Below are positions 1 through 5,619 of a stretch of DNA of 10,102 nt, one piece after another. A model generated the notes under the pieces. That model was not told the origin of the DNA. It searched no databases and was given only the letters and a program-made list of their open reading frames with translations. Numbering within the stretch: position 1 is the stretch's first letter; the number at the start of each line of letters is the position of its first letter. Source of the stretch: an uncultured Oscillospiraceae bacterium (GTDB lineage Bacteria > Bacillota > Clostridia > Oscillospirales > Ruminococcaceae); NCBI GenBank assembly GCA_934539585.1, contig CAKTCT010000065.1, forward strand, positions 1 through 10,102, written 5' to 3'. Position numbers and translations under genes: made by a program.

Positions 1-121
1 TCATCTGCCGCACCCATTCCATTTGGTTTTCGGCTTTCAGCTGTTCGGTCACGCCGTTGCGCTTCACCAGCTCCGGCGCGATCAGCTCCATGCGATTTCG
101 TGCCGCTTCGTCAATCTCGGC
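1..121 (-). pseudogene. TnpV-like transposon protein, C-terminal fragment, cut by left edge
   Basis: On the minus strand the frame with codons at 2-4, 5-7 and so on reads AEIDEAARNRMELI, then VTEQLKAENQ and MEWVRQM at the window edge. From memory this matches the C-terminal part of TnpV, a small accessory protein of Tn4451/Tn1549-type clostridial transposons. The match is about 40 residues and stops upstream at about 121. Further upstream the frame is open to a stop near 184, but it no longer looks like TnpV, so the N-terminal half seems to be missing. No start or ribosome binding site belongs to it. The rest of the C-terminus lies outside the window. Bases 122-184, up to the stop of the next gene, hold nothing I recognise. 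The family assignment is by motif recall only. Confidence 0.6.
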
Positions 122-184
122 GCAATACTGTCTTACGTACACCCAGCTATGTTGGCGGACATCTTTTTTAGAGCGAAGTACCGA

Positions 185-616
185 TCATATCACATAGTCA
201 TACCCGTCAGGGTCACTGTGCATCAGATCCGCAAGAGTGATATTCTCAAAATATTCCGTAATGAGCTTATTCAGGCCCCGCCACATGGGGAGCGTACGGC
301 ATTCAGCGGAGCGGGGACAAGCGTCAGCGCCGGGGTCAAGGCAGGAAACAGGAGCCATGGAATCTTCTGTGATGCGCAGGATGCTTTCCACTGTGTACTG
401 CTCAGGCGCTTTTGCCAGCTGATATCCGCCGCCCTTCCCCCTCACGCCTGTCAGCAGCTTGGCCTTTACCATCAGCTTGATAATATTTTCCAGATATTTT
501 TCAGATATTTCCTGCCGCTGCGCAAGGACTTTCAAAGGAATAAAGCCTTCTGCCTGATGCTCGGCCAGGTCGATCATGACCCGGAGCGCGTACCGCCCTT
601 TGGTTGAAATCAGCAT
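185..616 (-). CDS. Rrf2-family transcriptional regulator (IscR/CymR-like)
   Basis: This encodes a 143-residue protein of normal Rrf2 length. It starts MLISTKGRYALRVMIDLA, the hallmark N-terminus, followed by a winged helix (about 1-65) with the wing motif GVRGKGGGYQLAK at 57-69. Three cysteines at 92, 100 and 106 lie where IscR carries its [2Fe-2S] ligands (92, 98, 104), so a cluster or a thiol switch is possible. The start at 614-616 is supported by a GGGAGGGAG ribosome binding site just upstream on the minus strand. The gene is divergent from cysK and shares a short intergenic region with facing promoters. In Bacillus and Staphylococcus the Rrf2 protein CymR represses cysteine genes in complex with CysK, so a sulfur-control role is likely by context. 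IscR-like Fe-S control is the alternative. The family is certain, the effector is not. Confidence 0.92.
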   Translation of the reverse strand: MLISTKGRYALRVMIDLAEHQAEGFIPLKVLAQRQEISEKYLENIIKLMVKAKLLTGVRGKGGGYQLAKAPEQYTVESILRITEDSMAPVSCLDPGADACPRSAECRTLPMWRGLNKLITEYFENITLADLMHSDPDGYDYVI

Positions 617-645
617 TTCTGCTCCCTCCCTTAACGAATAATCCT

Positions 646-674
646 ATTATACATCGGGAAAGTGGGTAAATCAA
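646..674 (-). promoter_or_regulatory. Promoter of the Rrf2 gene
   Basis: On the minus strand a -35 TTGATT (669-674) and a perfect -10 TATAAT (646-651) are separated by 17 bp, about 30 bp upstream of the Rrf2 start codon. It faces the cysK promoter, with about 21 bp between the two -35 boxes, so a regulator bound there could act on both genes. Confidence 0.75.
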
Positions 675-685
675 TAAGAAAGTGG
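658..685. repeat. Two GAAAGTGG direct repeats 20 bp apart, candidate operator
   Basis: GAAAGTGG occurs at 658-665 and again at 678-685, a period of 20 bp or about two helical turns. The first copy lies in the spacer of the Rrf2 promoter; the second ends 10 bp before the cysK -35. Repeats on one DNA face between divergent promoters fit binding by a dimeric regulator, plausibly the adjacent Rrf2 protein. This is inference from position; the repeat is short and could be chance. Confidence 0.4.
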
Positions 686-695
686 AAAAAAGCTA

Positions 696-724
696 TTGAC
701 AAATGGGGACAGCGGCTTTATAAT
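696..724 (+). promoter_or_regulatory. Promoter of cysK
   Basis: A consensus sigma-A promoter: TTGACA (696-701), a 17-bp spacer and TATAAT (719-724). Transcription would start near 731, leaving a 5' leader of about 120 nt before cysK. With both hexamers perfect it should be strong and would need repression, which fits a divergent repressor gene. Confidence 0.85.
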
Positions 725-730
725 CCATAT

Positions 731-851
731 AAACCCACAGGAAAGGTTGGCTATGAAATGAGATTTATATGGAGATACCGATGCCGCCACTGTCAGTGAG
801 AAGGCATACCGACAGCAGAATATCAAATAAACGGCTTAGGAGGAAAATATT
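731..851 (+). promoter_or_regulatory. cysK 5' leader with a 13-codon Cys-containing mini-ORF
   Basis: The leader is long for a simple mRNA. It contains a mini-ORF at 758-799, MRFIWRYRCRHCQ then stop, with two cysteine codons near its end. The same stretch can fold: ATGCC (781-785) can pair with GGCAT (803-807) around CACT/AGTG. There is no clear ribosome binding site for the mini-ORF and no U-run terminator before cysK, so a regulatory function is unproven. The cysK ribosome binding site AGGAGG is at 838-843. Confidence 0.3.
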
Positions 852-1784
852 ATGAGTAAAATCTACACATCCGCTGACCAGCTGATTGGCAAGACCCCTC
901 TGCTGGAACTGGTCCACATTGAGCAGGCCGAAGGTCTGGAGGCCAAGGTCCTGGGCAAATTGGAATACTTCAATCCCGCCGGCAGCGTGAAGGACCGTAT
1001 CGCCAAGGCTATGATCGACGATGCGGAGCAGAAAGGCCTGCTGAAGCCCGGTTCTGTGATCATCGAACCGACCTCCGGCAATACCGGTATCGGCCTGGCT
1101 TCCGTGGCTGCCGCCCGGGGCTACCGCATCATCATCGTCATGCCCGAGACCATGAGCGTGGAGCGCCGCCAGCTGATGAAGGCCTACGGCGCGGAACTGG
1201 TGCTCACCGAAGGCGCCAAGGGCATGAAGGGCGCTATCGCCAAGGCCGACGAACTGGCCAGGGAAATTCCGGACAGCTTCATCCCCGGCCAGTTCGTGAA
1301 CCCCGCCAATTCCGCCGTTCACAAAGCAACTACCGGCCCCGAAATCTGGGCGGATACCGACGGCAAGGTGGACATCTTCGTGGCAGGCGTCGGCACCGGC
1401 GGTACGGTCACCGGTGTCGGTGAGTACCTCAAGAGCCAGAACCCCAATGTGAAGGTGGTGGCCGTGGAGCCTGCGTCCTCTCCGGTGCTGAGCAAGGGTG
1501 TCGCCGGCAGCCACAAAATTCAGGGCATCGGCGCCGGATTTGTTCCCGAGGTGCTGGATACCAAGATCTACGATGAAATTATTCCCGTAGAAAACGAGGA
1601 TGCATTTGCCACCGGCAAACTAATTGGTAAGAAAGAGGGCGTATTGGTAGGCATTTCCTCCGGTGCCGCCGTATGGGCTGCCATCCAGCTGGCAAAGCGG
1701 CCGGAGAACAAGGGCAAGACGATTGTTGCCCTGCTGCCTGATACCGGCGACCGCTATCTCTCCACGCCACTGTTCGCAGACTAA
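852..1784 (+). CDS. cysK: Cysteine synthase A (O-acetylserine sulfhydrylase)
   Basis: This encodes a 310-residue pyridoxal-phosphate enzyme that makes L-cysteine from O-acetylserine and sulfide in the cytoplasm; the length is typical for CysK. The PLP lysine is K47 in NPAGSVKDRIA. The substrate loop PTSGNTGIGLA is at 73-83, the phosphate-binding loop GVGTGGTVTGVG at 179-190, the conserved GISSGAA at 267-273, and the C-terminal PDTGDRYLSTPLF at 296-308. The start is fixed by AGGAGG 8 nt upstream. It stands alone behind its own promoter and diverges from the Rrf2 regulator. No clear terminator follows; a 4-bp GTGC/GCAC hairpin just after the stop has no U run. It is closer to CysK than to cystathionine beta-synthase or CysM by its length and loops, but substrate specificity cannot be read with certainty. 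Confidence 0.96.
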   Translation: MSKIYTSADQLIGKTPLLELVHIEQAEGLEAKVLGKLEYFNPAGSVKDRIAKAMIDDAEQKGLLKPGSVIIEPTSGNTGIGLASVAAARGYRIIIVMPETMSVERRQLMKAYGAELVLTEGAKGMKGAIAKADELAREIPDSFIPGQFVNPANSAVHKATTGPEIWADTDGKVDIFVAGVGTGGTVTGVGEYLKSQNPNVKVVAVEPASSPVLSKGVAGSHKIQGIGAGFVPEVLDTKIYDEIIPVENEDAFATGKLIGKKEGVLVGISSGAAVWAAIQLAKRPENKGKTIVALLPDTGDRYLSTPLFAD

Positions 1785-2079
1785 ACAGAATTGGTGCAGT
1801 CGCACGCATGCGGCCGTCCAGGAGCGTCCGTGACATGGAAATGAAGTCCGTGAAGAAAACGTACAAGGATAAAAAATTGCTGCAGGCTGCTCCCGAGGAG
1901 TGACTGAACGAGGCGCTGCCATGCTGGGGCGGGATTTGGATACGCGGATTGGTCAAACGATTCTGGCGATGCAGTCCAGCAAGGCTGTGGGGGAGCGGGG
2001 CAATGTGTGCAAATTCCTGCTGCGCAGAAAGCGGGCTTTGGAAAAGATGCCGAACTTTATGAAATTGACAAAATTCTGA
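1785..2079 (+). other. Gene-less stretch with coding-like fragments, unrecognised
   Basis: Nothing here is recognised. Two short frames look coding-like: 1835-1903 (22 codons, MEMKSVKKTYKDKKLLQ...) and 1921-2079 (52 codons, MLGRDLDTRIGQTILAMQ..., ending MKLTKF). A third frame ends KAGFGKDAELYEIDKI...DTG with a TAG at 2092-2094. None has a convincing ribosome binding site, and the apparent coding signal shifts frame along the stretch. A decayed small gene is one explanation, chance another. On the minus strand 100- to 125-codon frames cross this area, but they run into cysK and look like shadows. Confidence 0.3.
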
Positions 2080-2108
2080 TTGACACCGGATAGAATCCGT
2101 ATTATTAT
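2080..2108 (+). promoter_or_regulatory. Promoter of the metNI operon leader
   Basis: TTGACA (2080-2085), a 17-bp spacer and TATTAT (2103-2108) form a near-consensus sigma-A promoter. Transcription would start near 2115, about 38 nt before the leader ORF and about 245 nt before metN. A second TTGACA at 2065-2070 pairs with TAGAAT at 2091 only with a 20-bp gap and is less likely. Confidence 0.7.
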
Positions 2109-2152
2109 AAAACCAACAAAAATAGTATGTTAGTGGTGTGGAGGCGGCGACG

Positions 2153-2278
2153 ATGTTTCATCAGAGTTCTCGAATGATGACCTGCATGTGTATGGACATG
2201 GCTATGCCGATGCCCACGATTTTGTGTGCTTATTTGCTGCCTTTCCGGAACATCCGGGGTCGAATGTGTCTCTGTTGA
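2153..2278 (+). CDS. Putative Met/Cys-rich leader peptide of metNI
   Basis: This is a 41-codon frame beginning MFHQSSRMMT and ending GRMCLC. It has a GGAGG ribosome binding site at 2140-2144, 8 nt before the ATG, as good as that of any gene in the window. Nine of 41 residues are Met, seven of them within residues 8-20 (MMTCMCMDMAMPM), and five are Cys. Such density of sulfur amino-acid codons is far above normal, and the frame sits directly before methionine transport genes. The stop at 2276-2278 lies 32 nt before a strong terminator hairpin. By analogy with trp, his and leu leaders, ribosome stalling at Met codons when charged Met-tRNA is scarce would prevent terminator formation. A stand-alone metal-binding micropeptide is a less likely alternative. 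I know of no named family for it. Confidence 0.65.
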   Translation: MFHQSSRMMTCMCMDMAMPMPTILCAYLLPFRNIRGRMCLC

Positions 2279-2310
2279 ACGATGATATGCAGAGATATTT
2301 ACGCATTTGA

Positions 2311-2340
2311 AGCGGGGAGCATCTGAGCTTCCCGCTTTTT
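2311..2340 (+). terminator. Intrinsic terminator, probable attenuator of metNI
   Basis: AGCGGGGAGC (2311-2320) pairs with GCTTCCCGCT (2327-2336) as a 10-bp stem with one G-U pair and a 6-nt loop. It is followed by a T run at 2336-2340. It lies 20 bp before the metN start and after the leader promoter, so it must be read through for metNI expression. This is the expected position of an attenuator, not of a terminator for the distant cysK gene. One possible competing pairing is ATGCCC (2210-2215, within the Met codon run) with GGGGAGCAT of the 5' arm (2314-2322), six pairs with one bulge. Confidence 0.85.
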
Positions 2341-2359
2341 CGTTAAAGGAGGAATCAAC

Positions 2360-3406
2360 TTGATTGAGTTGGCACACGTTTCCAAGGATTTCGGGAAAGG
2401 ACAGCAGCAGGTCCATGCTGTGCGCGATGTTTCCTTGTCCATCGACAAGGGTGAGATTTTCGGGATTATCGGCTTTTCCGGGGCGGGAAAATCTACACTT
2501 GTCCGATGCATCAATCTTCTGGAGCGGCCCACCGCGGGCACGGTCACGGTAGATGGAAAAGAGGTCACGGCATTGACCGCGCAGGAACTCCGGCAGACAC
2601 GAAAAAAAATCGGAATGATCTTTCAGCATTTTAATCTGATGCCGTCCCGCACGGTTGCCGGAAACGTCGCCTATCCGCTGCGGGGCAGCGGCCTGAGCAA
2701 AAAAGAAACGGCGGACAAGGTAATGCGCCTGCTGGAGCTTGTGGGCATTGGAGATAAAGCAGATGCCTACCCCAGCCAGCTCTCCGGCGGGCAGAAGCAG
2801 CGCGTGGCCATTGCCAGAGCATTGGCCAACGACCCCAATGTGCTATTGTGCGACGAGGCAACATCCGCGTTGGACCCCCAGACCACAAAGTCCATTCTGC
2901 GCCTGCTGAAGCAGTTGAATGAATCACTTGGCATCACGATCGTGCTCATTACCCATGAAATGGCTGTGGTCAAGGAAATCTGCCGCCGCGTTGCTGTAAT
3001 GGAGCATGGGCGTGTGGTGGAGCAGGGCGAAGTATTCAATGTATTTGCCGACCCAAAACAGGAAATCACAAAAAACTTTATCCATACGACGTCGAATCTC
3101 CAGAAGATCGAGGAGCTGGTTGCTGAAAATTCCCCTGTGGTCCGACTTCAGCCGGGTGAAGTGATTGTTCGGCTTTCTTACTTACAGAGAAATGTTTCCG
3201 AGCCGCTGATTTCTGCCGTATCCCAGAAATTCGGGATTTCCCTGAACATCATCTTCGCGGATATCACCATCGTGCAGGACGCGCCCATCGGCGGCACCGT
3301 AGCCATCATCAGCGGAGAGCGAAAACAAATCACAGAAGCGGTGGAATACCTGATTGAGAAAAACGTAGGAGTGGAGGTGATCAAGGATGCAAGAATTTCT
3401 GAATAA
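2360..3406 (+). CDS. metN: Methionine ABC transporter ATP-binding protein MetN
   Basis: This encodes a 348-residue ABC ATPase that would drive methionine uptake at the inner face of the membrane. Walker A GFSGAGKST is at 38-46, the Q-loop glutamine at 89, the signature LSGGQ at 141-145, Walker B with the catalytic glutamate VLLCDEATSALD at 161-172, and the switch histidine at 199. The C-terminal stretch of about residues 260-345 (beginning VVRLQPGEVIVRLSY) matches the NIL/ACT-like domain that senses methionine and inhibits transport in MetN; the total length is typical. Translation starts with TTG behind AAAGGAGG (2345-2352). It follows the Met-rich leader and terminator and overlaps metI by 20 bp. 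The NIL domain argues for MetN rather than an amino-acid ATPase of the GlnQ type. Confidence 0.93.
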   Translation: MIELAHVSKDFGKGQQQVHAVRDVSLSIDKGEIFGIIGFSGAGKSTLVRCINLLERPTAGTVTVDGKEVTALTAQELRQTRKKIGMIFQHFNLMPSRTVAGNVAYPLRGSGLSKKETADKVMRLLELVGIGDKADAYPSQLSGGQKQRVAIARALANDPNVLLCDEATSALDPQTTKSILRLLKQLNESLGITIVLITHEMAVVKEICRRVAVMEHGRVVEQGEVFNVFADPKQEITKNFIHTTSNLQKIEELVAENSPVVRLQPGEVIVRLSYLQRNVSEPLISAVSQKFGISLNIIFADITIVQDAPIGGTVAIISGERKQITEAVEYLIEKNVGVEVIKDARISE

Positions 3407-4067
3407 TCTGATTCCCAATGTCATGGCGAGGCTGCCGGACTTTTTTGCCGCCATCGGCGACACCCTGCTGATGGTGATCTGGTCGGGAGCGATTTCCTTT
3501 GTCCTGGGTTTGATTCTTGGCGTACTGCTTACGGTCACGAAGCCGGAGGGTATTCTCGAAAACAAGGTTGTCTATCAGATTCTGGACAAGCTGGTCAGCC
3601 TGTTCCGGTCCATTCCCTTCATCATCCTGCTGACATGGGTCATGCCGGTGTCCCGTGCCATTATGGGGACTGCCATTTACGTGCGCGGCGCCATCGTTCC
3701 ACTGGTGTTCGGCTGTGTTCCCTTCTTCACCCGGCAGGTACAGAGCGCGCTGGCAGAGTTAGACCCAGGACTGATCGAAGCCGCACTCTCCATGGGCTCC
3801 AGCCCCATCGAGATCATCTTCCGCGTCTACCTGAAGGAAAGCGTAGCAGCGATCGCACGGGGAACCACCATCACAGCCATCAGTCTGCTGAATCTGACCG
3901 CAATGGCCGGTGTGGTCGGCGCCGGAGGCCTTGGCGATTTCGCCGTTCGCTACGGGCACGACCGGAATATGACGGATGTGACCAATGTGACGGTGATTGT
4001 TCTGGTCCTTCTCGTCTGTATCATGGAATTCATTGGCGGACAAGTCGTTAAGAAAAATACACATTGA
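3387..4067 (+). CDS. metI: Methionine ABC transporter permease MetI
   Basis: This encodes a 226-residue integral membrane permease of usual MetI length. About five hydrophobic segments are visible (near 24-50, 70-90, 98-117, 152-180 and 201-218). The cytoplasmic coupling loop EAALSMGSSPIEIIFRVYL begins at residue 131 and matches the EAA motif with its conserved glycine. The start overlaps the end of metN by 20 bp and has GGAGG at 3373-3377, consistent with translational coupling. With MetN it would form the importer core. The periplasmic-type binding lipoprotein MetQ, usually the third gene, is not present; a dehydrogenase gene starts 10 bp after the metI stop. MetQ may be encoded elsewhere. 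Confidence 0.92.
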   Translation: MQEFLNNLIPNVMARLPDFFAAIGDTLLMVIWSGAISFVLGLILGVLLTVTKPEGILENKVVYQILDKLVSLFRSIPFIILLTWVMPVSRAIMGTAIYVRGAIVPLVFGCVPFFTRQVQSALAELDPGLIEAALSMGSSPIEIIFRVYLKESVAAIARGTTITAISLLNLTAMAGVVGAGGLGDFAVRYGHDRNMTDVTNVTVIVLVLLVCIMEFIGGQVVKKNTH

Positions 4068-4077
4068 GGTGGAAAAA

Positions 4078-4629
4078 ATGAGCTGTCAAAAGAGAAAAAT
4101 TGCCATTATCGGAGCCGGACACGTGGGCTCCCACGCCGGATATTCCCTGATTTCCCAGGGGCTGGCCGAGGAAATCGTCTACATTGACATTGACCAGAAG
4201 AAGGCCGCCGCCCAGGCGTTGGACCTGTTCGACGCCACCAAGTATCTTCCAAGCAGAACCAGGGTGTACGCAGGCGGCTATGCCGACATCGCCGATGCGC
4301 AGCTGCTGGTGGTTGCGGCAGGGCCTCTGCCCGACATGAGCAAGGGGCAGACGAGAATGGACACCCTCCGTCAGACCATCGCCGTCATAAAAGAGGTCGT
4401 GGAGTCCATACGGACGTCCGGCTTTTCCGGGATCATCCTGAACATTTCAAATCCTGCCGACGTCATCACCCATTATATCCAGCATCAGCTGAATTGGCCG
4501 GCAAAGCGCATCTTATCTACCAGCACAACATTGGACTCGGCCCGTCTTTGTCGGGCATTGGCGGAGAAAATCCATGTGGATCAGAAGTCCATCTGCGCAT
4601 ACGCGCTGGGAGAACACGGGGAGAGCCAA
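4078..4629 (+). pseudogene. L-lactate/2-hydroxyacid dehydrogenase, truncated after 184 codons
   Basis: The protein starts MSCQKRKIAIIGAGHVGSHA, with a Rossmann GAGHVG at 12-17 and an acidic residue ending beta-2 (YIDID, 35-39) that suits NAD. The mobile-loop motif GQTRMDTL (90-97), NISNPAD (122-128), the substrate arginine in DSARLC (153-158) and the catalytic histidine in GEHGES (178-183) are all present. Family members are about 310 residues. After ESQ at about 4629 the frame leaves the family and continues as nonsense antisense to an insertion sequence until a stop at 4789-4791. The whole C-terminal half is therefore missing, and activity is unlikely. The start at 4078 has GAGGTGG at 4066-4072, overlapping the metI stop, so it was co-transcribed with metNI. 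The substrate is unknown; a 2-oxo acid of methionine is a contextual guess. Confidence 0.88.
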
Positions 4630-5488
4630 GAGGCCTCATGGGCGAGTTGTTGGAACGACGGTTGTGAAGGGAAAGCTGCTTGGCGAAATCTTCGAGAGAA
4701 TAGAACGAGTGGCAGGAATAGAACCGCTTTTGGTCCTCCCGGTGGCTGCGCTCGACCTTGCCATTGTGGCGGGGCGTGTAGGGGCGGATGAGCTTGTGGC
4801 GGATGCCCAGCTGGGCGGCGGTTTTCTCAAACAGCGTCGGCAGGTCCCGCTTACTGCCCGAAAACCGGTTGGTAAACTAAAATCCGTTGTCCGTCTGGAC
4901 ACATTCCACCTTGATCTCACGGCGTGCGTACCACGCGGTCAGCTTCCGCAGAAAGTCCGCCGAGGAGTAGGTGGACTGCTCCGGATAGGCGGCTAGAAAA
5001 CGCAGCCGTGTGAACTCATCGATGGCGGTGTATTGGAACAATCGGAGTTCCGGGTCGGCGATGCAGCTTCGTGGAACGACCTTCACATCGATCTGTATAC
5101 GCTCTCCGGAATGGGTCATCTGCTCGTAGGGCTTGGGAGCGTACTTCTTTTTAGGCTTTTGGGCAGGAAACAGACCCAGCCTGCGCATGACCCGGAACAG
5201 GCTTTCCGGGCAGCGGGTGTAGCCCCGGGCCTTCAGGCGGTGCCAGAGCTCGATCATGCCCAGGGTCGGGTTTCGGCGGCGCATGTCACGGATAAGCTTC
5301 AGCTCGGCCTCCGTGTGCTGGTTCGGATGGCTGTGAGGGCGTCTGGAGTGGCAGGCCAGGGACGCCACAGTTCCGTCCCAGCGCTGTTTCCAGAAGTAGA
5401 TGTAGGAGCGACTTTTGTTGTACTTCCGGCTTGCCCGGCTGACGCCGTATTTTTCCGCATACTTCATCAGGGATTGACGATAGGCCAT
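4630..5488 (-). pseudogene. DDE transposase (IS481-like, rve core) with in-frame stop and lost C-terminus
   Basis: The frame starts MAYRQSLMKYAEKYGVSR with an N-terminal helix-turn-helix region (about 1-60). A spacer rich in Lys and Arg follows, then an integrase core. Catalytic acidic residues are D134 (IQIDVKVVP), D200 (QTDNGF) and E246 (HNGKVERSH). Codon 204 is TAG (4877-4879). Reading on in the same frame gives FTNRFSGSKRDL, HKLIRPYTPRHNGKVERSH, CHSFYSLEDFAKQ and NNSPMRPL, all characteristic of the family, so the TAG is a nonsense mutation, probably GAG to TAG. The frame meets dehydrogenase DNA at about 4630, some tens of residues before the expected C-terminus. The 203-residue product before the TAG lacks the catalytic glutamate, so this copy should be inactive. 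No good ribosome binding site is visible. Confidence 0.85.
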
Positions 5489-5545
5489 GTCTTGTGTTAT
5501 ACCGTCTTTTTTATTTCTCTGTCCAAGATGTATTATAGTGCTACA
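4630..5545 (-). mobile_element. Degenerate IS481/DDE-type insertion sequence, one end lost
   Basis: The element carries one minus-strand transposase. Its transposase-upstream end is probably at 5543-5545: read on the minus strand the sequence begins TGTAGCACTATAATACATC, and TGT...ACA termini are common in this group. The other end is missing, because the transposase sequence stops at codon 287 directly against the dehydrogenase gene at about 4630, with no terminal inverted repeat. No target-site duplication can be assessed. The araC promoter begins 31 bp outside the intact end. The family name rests on motif recall, so an IS3-like relative is possible. Confidence 0.7.
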
Positions 5546-5575
5546 TGGGGAATGTGGGGGAAAAGTATCATTTCA

Positions 5576-5604
5576 TTGACTTTTTGCGCAGGACGTGGTA
5601 TAGT
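5576..5604 (+). promoter_or_regulatory. Promoter of the AraC-family gene
   Basis: TTGACT (5576-5581), a 17-bp spacer and TATAGT (5599-5604). The start site would be about 5610-5612, only 8-10 nt before the probable ATG at 5620. The promoter lies outside the adjacent insertion sequence. Confidence 0.65.
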
Positions 5605-5619
5605 CGAATGGGTGATTTT

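Noticed and set aside
765..1514. A 249-codon minus-strand frame over cysK
   Set aside because: It is a shadow of cysK, His- and Gly-rich without motifs, and lies antisense to a fully conserved gene.
2127..2177. A 16-codon frame MLVVWRRRRCFIRVLE overlapping the Met leader
   Set aside because: No ribosome binding site and no amino-acid bias that fits the operon; the GGAGG serves the ATG at 2153.
2080..2340. SAM riboswitch or Met T-box as the metNI control element
   Set aside because: I looked for the conserved SAM-I core and for the T-box antiterminator TGGNACCGCG and found neither; TGGATACGCGG at about 1937 is only superficially similar and lies before the promoter. A covariance-model search would settle it.
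2105..2629. A 174-codon minus-strand frame across the met leader and metN
   Set aside because: It is a His- and Ser-rich mirror frame that crosses the attenuator and the Walker A region of metN, with no recognisable family.
3997..4077. An upstream in-frame extension of the dehydrogenase starting at 3997
   Set aside because: It lies inside metI; the ATG at 4078 has its own GAGGTGG site and gives the family N-terminus directly.
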